Assembly: GCA_039915945.1 (NCBI GenBank)
Contig: JBDSMH010000036.1
Span: 1-10,546, forward strand
Direction: 5' to 3'
From: DATLFA01 sp039915945
GTDB lineage: Bacteria > Actinomycetota > Acidimicrobiia > Acidimicrobiales > WLNW01
DNA length: 10,546 bases
The notes under the pieces are model-generated. The model did not search any database, had not been told where the DNA came from, and saw only the letters and a list, made by a program, of their open reading frames with translations. This document shows, piece after piece, positions 6,280-10,546 of this stretch. Each line of letters opens with the position of its first letter. Position 1 is the stretch's first letter. The translations under genes were made by a program, and so were the position numbers.

Positions 6280-6900
6280 TTGATCCGCTTGACCACTGAT
6301 GTGCCCCTCGGGCGCCTACGCCTCAAGCGAATCGTGCTCTATGGGCTCATCGCCATCGCGGCTATCGCCGCCAGCGCCGGCTACGGCGATCTCCACTCGA
6401 GCAACGACGCGAAGAAGTCCGTCGGTATCGGCGCCGCCGTGCTCTTCGTCGTCGTCGGTGTCGCCGCCGTGCACCGTCTTGCCGCCGAGTCGAGTCGGGT
6501 CGTGCGGGCGCGCACCGGTGGTACCGCCGCGGCCACCGTCGAGGTCACCGTCAGTGCCGCGGGCTACATTTTCGTGCTCGTGGTTGCCCTCGATCTCTTC
6601 GAGGTGTCGATCGAGAATCTCCTGCTCGGCGGCGCGATCACCGGTGTCGTGCTCGGTATCGCGTTGCAGCAGATCTTGGGCAATGTCTTTGCGGGCGTAG
6701 CGTTGTTGCTCGCGCATCCGTTCAACATCGGTGATCGCATCACGCTGCGCAACGGCGCGTACGGCGGTGAGGTGTCGGGCATCGTCATGTCGGTGAATCT
6801 CACCTACGTGATCCTGCAAACCGAAAATGGCATATTGCACGTGCCGAATGCCGGTGTGCTCGCGTCCGCGATCAGCACGGGCGTCCCGCCCGAGAAATAG
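6280..6900 (+). CDS. Short MscS-family mechanosensitive channel protein
   Basis: Up to 206 aa. Membrane segments are predicted near 17-34, 47-66 and 91-106, then a pore-lining segment at 112-145 rich in Gly and Ala (GAITGVVLGIALQQILGN). Then comes the MscS beta-domain signature PFNIGDRI (147-154), ending with ILHVPNAGVLASAI (185-198), the counterpart of the family's IPNs motif. MscS channels open on membrane tension to release solutes during osmotic downshock. The protein stops just after the beta domain, so the alpha/beta vestibule of E. coli MscS is missing; short actinobacterial forms exist, so this may be natural. The start is uncertain: TTG at 6280, TTG at 6289 or GTG at 6301. TATTTT at 6276-6281 could be a -10 box placing the start at 6289. 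No strong ribosome binding site is visible. It probably sits in the inner membrane as an oligomer. Confidence 0.82.
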   Translation: MIRLTTDVPLGRLRLKRIVLYGLIAIAAIAASAGYGDLHSSNDAKKSVGIGAAVLFVVVGVAAVHRLAAESSRVVRARTGGTAAATVEVTVSAAGYIFVLVVALDLFEVSIENLLLGGAITGVVLGIALQQILGNVFAGVALLLAHPFNIGDRITLRNGAYGGEVSGIVMSVNLTYVILQTENGILHVPNAGVLASAISTGVPPEK

Positions 6901-6947
6901 CTCGCACGCGTCGCGTCGAGAATCCCGCGGCGTGACCGCCCATCCGT

Positions 6948-6962
6948 TGCGGCGGAGCCGCA
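6948..6962. repeat. GC hairpin in the gap before the MFS gene
   Basis: TGCGGC (6948-6953) and GCCGCA (6957-6962) form a perfect 6-bp stem around a GGA loop. It lies between the MscS-type gene and the MFS gene. No T-run follows, so it is at best a weak terminator, and it could be chance in GC-rich sequence. Confidence 0.3.
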
Positions 6963-6972
6963 CAACTAGTGG

Positions 6973-6978
6973 TAGGCA
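6973..6978 (+). promoter_or_regulatory. Weak candidate -10 box (TAGGCA) for the MFS gene
   Basis: TAGGCA lies 6 nt before the GTG at 6985, the same geometry as the boxes before the permease and stress-protein genes, but the last consensus T is an A. No ribosome binding site is evident before this GTG. Confidence 0.25.
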
Positions 6979-6984
6979 ACACCG

Positions 6985-8367
6985 GTGGATACCGCCTACG
7001 TCGTCGAGCAGATACCTCGACGCACGTGGATGATCCTTGCGATCGTCTCGATCTGTTCGGTGCTCAATCCGCTATCGCAGTCGATACTCAATCTCGCCTT
7101 CCCCAGCTTGCAGGCTGCCTTTCCTGAGTCGTCGGCGGCGACTCTGTCGTGGGTTCTCTCGCTCTACGCGATCGTGTCGGCGGCGACGTTGATCGTGGGC
7201 GGCGTCATCGGCGATCGCGTCGGACACAAACGCGTGTTGTTGCTCGGCACCGGAGGGTATGTGGTCGCGTCGATCGTCTGCGGTCTCGCGCCGAACGTCG
7301 CGGTGTTGCTCGGGGCGCGCGCGGGCCAGGCCTTGTCGAGCGCGTTGATCACACCCGCCGGCGCAGCGCTGGTGTTGCGCGAGTTCCCTCCGAGTCGTCG
7401 CGGCACCGCGATTGCCGCATGGGCCTCCGCTGGATCAGTGGCAACGGCCATCGGCCCGACACTGGGTGCGCTGCTCGTCGACGTCGGTGGCTGGCAGTGG
7501 GCGTTCTGGATCAGCGTTCCCTTCGGCTTGGTCGGGCTGGTGGTGGTGCCCCGCCTCGTGGAGGAGATACCGCGCGAAGAGGTCGAGCTCCCCGATCTCG
7601 CGAGCGTTCCGCTGATCATCGCGTCCGTGTCGGGGGTCATCCTCGGTGTCTCGCAGAGCGGCCGGTGGGGGTGGGCCGACACCCGCACGATCTCGAGCAT
7701 CGTCGGCGGCGTCATCGTCGGTGCCTATGTCATCTTGCGCTCGTCGCGTCATCGCCGGCCGCTGCTCGACCTGACGATGTTCCGGTTTCGCTCGTTTCGT
7801 ATCGCCAACTTCTCCTCGCTGGTCTTCGGCACGACCTTCTTCGCCTTGTTCTTCGCGTTTCCCCGTTTCACTCAGGACGTCTGGGGCTACGACGTGCGCG
7901 CTGCAGGATTGTTGTTCCTGCCGATACCTATCGCCGGCATGCTCCTCAACGGAGTCGCGGGACGATTCGCCGACATCCACGGTCAGCGGCGGGTGATGGT
8001 TCTCGGCGGCTTCTGTCAGTTCGTCGGCGGCGTGGTGTTCATCGTCGGCGTCGGCAACGAACGCAACTTGCTGGTGTGGCTCATCGGCATGGGCTTCGTC
8101 GGCCTGGGGTCTTCACTGACGTGGCCCGCCATCTTCGGCAACGCAATCATCGGCGTGCCGCCGGCGCGCTTCGGCGCGGCGATGAGCATCAACCAGACCC
8201 TGCAGCGCATGGCGACGGCCGGAGGCGCGGCGCTGCAGATCTCGCTGATCGGCGAGAAGAGCGGCCCGCTCGTGGGCAACTACAGCCGCATCTTCGTGCT
8301 GACCGCCCTCGGAGGGGTCTTGGCCATGGTGATCGGCCGCTTCATGTCGGGCGTCGGCGAACGCTGA
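6985..8367 (+). CDS. MFS transporter, DHA2 (EmrB/QacA-like) family
   Basis: A 460-aa polytopic membrane protein whose length and hydrophobicity pattern suit the 14-segment DHA2 drug:proton antiporters. Motif A is GVIGDRVGHKRVL (73-85), with a second copy, GRFADIHGQRRV (326-337), in the C-terminal half. The motif B arginine is Arg112 in GARAGQALSSALITPAG. The antiporter motif C is GSVATAIGPTLGALL (150-164). Family members export hydrophobic compounds, antibiotics or metabolites by proton exchange; the substrate here is unknown. The GTG start at 6985 is the first good start in a frame giving a short polar N-terminus before the first segment at about 15-35. No regulator is adjacent. The gene converges on the stress-protein gene with 10 nt between stop codons, and no obvious terminator separates them. 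Confidence 0.92.
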   Translation: MDTAYVVEQIPRRTWMILAIVSICSVLNPLSQSILNLAFPSLQAAFPESSAATLSWVLSLYAIVSAATLIVGGVIGDRVGHKRVLLLGTGGYVVASIVCGLAPNVAVLLGARAGQALSSALITPAGAALVLREFPPSRRGTAIAAWASAGSVATAIGPTLGALLVDVGGWQWAFWISVPFGLVGLVVVPRLVEEIPREEVELPDLASVPLIIASVSGVILGVSQSGRWGWADTRTISSIVGGVIVGAYVILRSSRHRRPLLDLTMFRFRSFRIANFSSLVFGTTFFALFFAFPRFTQDVWGYDVRAAGLLFLPIPIAGMLLNGVAGRFADIHGQRRVMVLGGFCQFVGGVVFIVGVGNERNLLVWLIGMGFVGLGSSLTWPAIFGNAIIGVPPARFGAAMSINQTLQRMATAGGAALQISLIGEKSGPLVGNYSRIFVLTALGGVLAMVIGRFMSGVGER

Positions 8368-8377
8368 CCGCCGCGGG

Positions 8378-8806
8378 TTATTTCGCCGGGATCACCGCAA
8401 CGGGACAGGGCGCGTGGTTGATCACCGCGTTGGCGACCGAACCGAGCAGCAGCCCGGTGAAACCCCCGTGCCCGCGTGCGCCTACGACGAGAATCTCGGC
8501 GTCGCGGGCTTGGTCGAGCAGGACCTTGGACGTCGACCCTTCGCGCACGACGTGCACGACGTGGAGATCGTCGGGCAACTCGGCTTCAGTGATGAAGCCG
8601 GCAAGCGCCTCGGACGCCGCGCTCGTCATCAACTCAGCGGGCGCAACCGGAGAGCCGAGAGGCGCCGGCGCGATCGACGAGATCGGATACGACCACACGT
8701 AGACCGCGTGCACGATGCAATCGGTGGACTTGGCGTAGCGAGCAGCCCATTTCAACGCCGCGATGCTGTTGGCAGATCCGTCTACACCGACAATCACAGA
8801 ACCCAT
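8378..8806 (-). CDS. Universal stress protein (UspA family), ATP-binding type
   Basis: A single-domain 142-aa universal stress protein. Its N-terminus, IVGVDGSANSIAALKWA, has the conserved Asp9. The ATP-binding signature G-x2-G-x9-G-S is intact (Gly109, Gly112, Gly122, Ser123) in GARGHGGFTGLLLGS, so this is expected to be an ATP-binding member. The end CPVAVIPAK is typical. These cytoplasmic dimeric proteins help cells through starvation, hypoxia or other stress, and actinobacteria carry many copies. Transcribed opposite to its neighbours, it converges on the MFS gene and diverges from the SDR pair across 39 nt. Confidence 0.93.
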   Translation of the reverse strand: MGSVIVGVDGSANSIAALKWAARYAKSTDCIVHAVYVWSYPISSIAPAPLGSPVAPAELMTSAASEALAGFITEAELPDDLHVVHVVREGSTSKVLLDQARDAEILVVGARGHGGFTGLLLGSVANAVINHAPCPVAVIPAK

Positions 8807-8812
8807 GCGTGC

Positions 8813-8818
8813 ACTCTA
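8813..8818 (-). promoter_or_regulatory. Candidate leaderless -10 box (TAGAGT) for the stress-protein gene
   Basis: Read on the minus strand, TTTAGAGT ends 6 nt before the ATG. TAGAGT matches TANNNT at -12 to -7 if transcription begins on the start codon. No ribosome binding site is present in the 6 nt between. The box lies in the 39-nt divergent gap shared with the SDR pair. Confidence 0.45.
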
Positions 8819-8835
8819 AACTCCAGTTTCTCGTC

Positions 8836-8841
8836 GGGGGG
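8836..8841 (+). promoter_or_regulatory. Ribosome binding site (six G) for the first SDR gene
   Basis: A run of six G ends 4 nt before the GTG at 8846 and can pair with the pyrimidine-rich 16S rRNA tail. It fixes the SDR start here; the frame stays open further upstream, but that part overlaps the stress-protein gene on the other strand. Confidence 0.5.
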
Positions 8842-8845
8842 CATC

Positions 8846-9592
8846 GTGGCTGATCAATTGCAATCACCCAGCGTGGCGGGACGCCGCGTGCTCGTCACCG
8901 GACAGCACCCGCTGGCCCTCGGCGTGGCGCAGTGGTTCGTCGATGCCGGTGCACGGGTTGCACTGCTCGCATCGTCGTCACCGGGCGTCTCGACCGGCGC
9001 ACTCGACGTCACGTGTTCGTTCGCCGACGAGCGCAGTGTCGAGATAGCGGTCACCGACGCTGCCCATACGCTCGGCGGCATCGATCAGGTCGTCCACGCA
9101 TGGGTCGCCGATGGTCTCGTCGACAACCGCGCATTCATGGACATCGACGAAGCGCGGTGGGTGCGCACGTGCGAGGCCAGCCTCGAAGGCGCGTGGTGGC
9201 TGACGCGGCGCGTGATCGTTCCGTTGCGAGCCGCGGGCGGCGGCTCGATCGTGTACCTCGTGCCCAGTGTCGGTCTCTCGGGCGCGGCGAGTTACTCGAT
9301 GTTGGCTACGGTCGCCGAAGGCATCCGCGTGCTGGCAAAAGGCGTCGGCCGGCAGTGGGTCAAGCACGGCGTCACCGCCAACACGATCGCGACGGCCCCG
9401 GGGCTGTGGGTCGGTGCCGAGAACGAAGAAGCGCTGGCCCGCGCCATCTCACTGGCGGTGCCGGCATACGGCCGGGCGGGCGATGCAACCGACGATCTGG
9501 CGCCGTTGGTCTCGATCCTCGCCGACCCGGGTTCGCACTTCATCAGCGCGGCGACGCTCGTCGCAGACGGCGCCGTTTGGATGGGCCTGTGA
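8846..9592 (+). CDS. Degenerate SDR-fold protein, probably non-catalytic
   Basis: A 248-aa protein with the length and strand/helix pattern of classical short-chain dehydrogenases, but without a working active site. The nucleotide motif expected as TGxxxGxG reads TGQHPLALG (18-26), with Leu at both later Gly positions. The NAG segment after strand 4 reads VVHAWVADG (82-90). The catalytic YxxxK is Tyr150 with Ala154 in place of Lys, and the loop before it looks shortened, leaving no clearly placed catalytic Ser. The Asn of the tetrad is Ser112. The C-terminal half (GVTANTIATAPG, AATLVADGAVWMG) is well conserved in SDR style, so the fold is probably maintained. GTG at 8846 is chosen from the ribosome binding site. 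The stop overlaps the next SDR's start (TGATG). I infer a structural or regulatory subunit pairing with that protein. Substrate unknown. Confidence 0.85.
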   Translation: MADQLQSPSVAGRRVLVTGQHPLALGVAQWFVDAGARVALLASSSPGVSTGALDVTCSFADERSVEIAVTDAAHTLGGIDQVVHAWVADGLVDNRAFMDIDEARWVRTCEASLEGAWWLTRRVIVPLRAAGGGSIVYLVPSVGLSGAASYSMLATVAEGIRVLAKGVGRQWVKHGVTANTIATAPGLWVGAENEEALARAISLAVPAYGRAGDATDDLAPLVSILADPGSHFISAATLVADGAVWMGL

Positions 9593-10362
9593 TGACGAAC
9601 CGTTTGCTCGAAGGCCGCACCGTCATCGTCACCGGCGCGGGTGGCGGTGTCGGTCGCGGCATCGCACTCGCGTGTGCCGAACACGGCGCAAATGTGGTGA
9701 TTGCCGCCCGTCGCACCTTGACCGGCGACGAGGTTGCCAACGAGATCATGGACCGCGGTGGCAACGCGTTGTCCATCCGCTGCGACGTCACGGTACGCGA
9801 TGACGTGTATGCGGCCGTCGACGCGGCCGTGGCGCGATTCGGCGCGCTCGACTCGATGATCCACAACGCGCTGTCCTTCGTCGGTCGGCCGCACGAGACC
9901 GAGGTGGTCCCCGACGAGACCTGGCGCGAGATGATGGACACGGCAGTGCGGGCGTCGTTCTATTGCGCGCAAGCCGCGTTCCCGCAACTGCGCGAACGCG
10001 CGGGCACGCTGATCCTCATCACCTCGGCCGCCGGGGTCGAAGGCAGCCCCTACATCCCGGCATACGGCGTCGTGAAAGCCGCACAACGCGGCTTGGCCAA
10101 GAGCCTCGCTCGCGAGTGGGGCCCGCTCGGCATTCGTGTCAACTGCATCGGGCCCGTCGCGTGGAGTCCGGCAATGGAGAAGAGCGCCGAAGGCAGTCCG
10201 GTGTTCCTCGAAGGCCGCCTGATCGATCGCACACCGCTGCGCCGCATCGGCGAACCCGAAGCCGACATCGGCCCGGTGGCCGTCTTCCTCGCCAGCGACA
10301 TGTCGCGCTATGTCACCGGCCAGACCATCATCGCCGACGGTGGTGGCTTCACCGGTTTCTGA
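9592..10362 (+). CDS. SDR family NAD(P)-dependent oxidoreductase, catalytic partner
   Basis: A 256-aa classical short-chain dehydrogenase/reductase. The cofactor motif is TGAGGGVG (14-21). Arg40/Arg41 at the end of strand 2 suggest NADP(H) preference, and CDV (64-66) contacts the adenine ring. Catalytic Ser145, Tyr158 and Lys162 have exact classical spacing. The segment usually reading NNAG is HNA (91-93), and the helix-4 Asn of the tetrad is replaced by Ala118. It ends in TGQTIIADGGGFTGF. It is expected to interconvert an alcohol and a ketone, as in FabG-like or acyl-CoA dehydrogenating relatives; the substrate is unknown. The ATG shares its A with the previous gene's stop codon, so translation is coupled and the two products should be made in similar amounts. 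A palindrome follows the stop after 13 nt. Confidence 0.93.
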   Translation: MTNRLLEGRTVIVTGAGGGVGRGIALACAEHGANVVIAARRTLTGDEVANEIMDRGGNALSIRCDVTVRDDVYAAVDAAVARFGALDSMIHNALSFVGRPHETEVVPDETWREMMDTAVRASFYCAQAAFPQLRERAGTLILITSAAGVEGSPYIPAYGVVKAAQRGLAKSLAREWGPLGIRVNCIGPVAWSPAMEKSAEGSPVFLEGRLIDRTPLRRIGEPEADIGPVAVFLASDMSRYVTGQTIIADGGGFTGF

Positions 10363-10375
10363 CCCAAACCCCCGC

Positions 10376-10423
10376 TTCTGTTGGTGTTTTACTGGTGTCG
10401 ACACCCGTAAAACACCAACAGAA
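10376..10423. terminator. 48-nt near-perfect palindrome, probable bidirectional terminator
   Basis: The 17-nt arms (10376-10392 and 10407-10423) are perfectly complementary. After one T/C mismatch (10393/10406) the inner 12 nt GGTGTCGACACC are themselves a palindrome, so the element can form a 24-position stem with almost no loop. It lies 13 nt after the SDR stop. The left arm carries TTTT and the right arm AAAA, but no T-run follows, so it is not a textbook terminator. The near-perfect symmetry also fits a protein-binding or recombination site. Confidence 0.55.
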
Positions 10424-10546
10424 CGATGCTCCTATGGTTTGTCAAGTGGCGTTTCGGCGTGTGCTGGCAGACCAGTGATGGGCCACTCGGTGGAGGGCGG
10501 GCTCTTATTAGGCCATGCATTGCCGGTGGTTGAAGTGGGGGCCGGC
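10424..10546. other. Unassigned right-edge segment
   Basis: I recognise no gene in these 123 nt. One minus-strand frame is open from the window edge to a TAG at 10432-10434. It would give 37 residues rich in Pro and Thr, ending PAHAETPLDKP. The minus strand also contains TTGACA (complement of 10437-10442), a perfect -35 hexamer, but with no good -10. One plus-strand frame is open from a TGA near 10476 to the edge. Its local character differs from the preceding gene, and it may be the margin of another unit or of a mobile element lying beyond the window. Confidence 0.25.

Noticed and set aside
8414..8845. N-terminal extension of the first SDR across the stress-protein gene
   Set aside because: The extension is Arg-rich shadow sequence of the minus-strand stress protein. 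The run of six G before GTG 8846 and the SDR fold beginning there fix the start.
9292..10404. 370-codon antisense open frame opposite both SDR genes
   Set aside because: It lies opposite two well-supported genes, is rich in Arg, His and Gly, and shows no domain. High GC removes stop codons from the opposite strand.
10376..10423. Integron attC site
   Set aside because: The arms contain GTTGGTG/CACCAAC, which do not fit the GTTRRRY/RYYYAAC core pattern. The near-complete symmetry also lacks the extrahelical bases expected of attC.
10424..10546. Calling an insertion sequence at the right edge
   Set aside because: No transposase motif, no direct repeat and only one end would be in view, so the evidence is not enough for a mobile-element feature.

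Overview
The window is GC-rich, gene-dense DNA from a high-GC actinobacterium. Three things point that way: the codon use (GC-ending codons, GTG and TTG starts), several TANNNT promoter boxes only 6-8 nt before start codons (the geometry of leaderless transcripts), and extracytoplasmic-type proteins with long ACG/ACC-encoded threonine tracts. The threonine-stalk proteins beside actinobacterial metabolic genes suggest an Acidimicrobiia-type lineage, but that placement is inference. I see no rRNA, tRNA, CRISPR array or complete mobile element.

Layout. 46-738: dienelactone hydrolase family protein with its Cys-Asp-His triad. 865-2181: membrane-anchored pseudokinase-like protein with one membrane segment and a Thr-rich tail. 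2222-2815: Thr-rich protein ending in a cadherin/Big-like beta-sandwich domain, with no visible export signal, followed by a probable terminator at 2816-2844. 2896-5280: FtsX/MacB-type permease of eight predicted membrane segments with no ATPase next to it. 5305-6240: DUF849 beta-keto acid cleavage enzyme (BKACE) with an altered metal site. 6280-6900: short MscS-type channel. 6985-8367: DHA2-like MFS transporter. 8378-8806 (minus): universal stress protein, convergent with the MFS gene. 8846-9592 and 9592-10362: two short-chain dehydrogenase/reductase (SDR) genes overlapping at TGATG, transcribed divergently from the stress-protein gene. The last 184 bases hold a 48-nt near-perfect palindrome and then a stretch I cannot assign.

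How the genes may work together. Most look like separate short transcription units rather than one pathway. Two groups stand out. The first is the pseudokinase plus Thr-rich/Ig-like pair, which resembles a split surface-sensor module: cytoplasmic pseudokinase, membrane segment and stalk, with a detached beta-sandwich. The second is the SDR pair. The upstream SDR has lost both the Gly-rich cofactor motif and the catalytic lysine, while the downstream one keeps Ser-Tyr-Lys. Their translational coupling suggests an obligate heteromer with one inactive subunit, comparable to BbsCD of anaerobic toluene degradation. These are the best candidates for something undescribed. The DLH, BKACE and SDR genes would fit catabolism of organic acids or CoA esters, but nothing here links them into one pathway.
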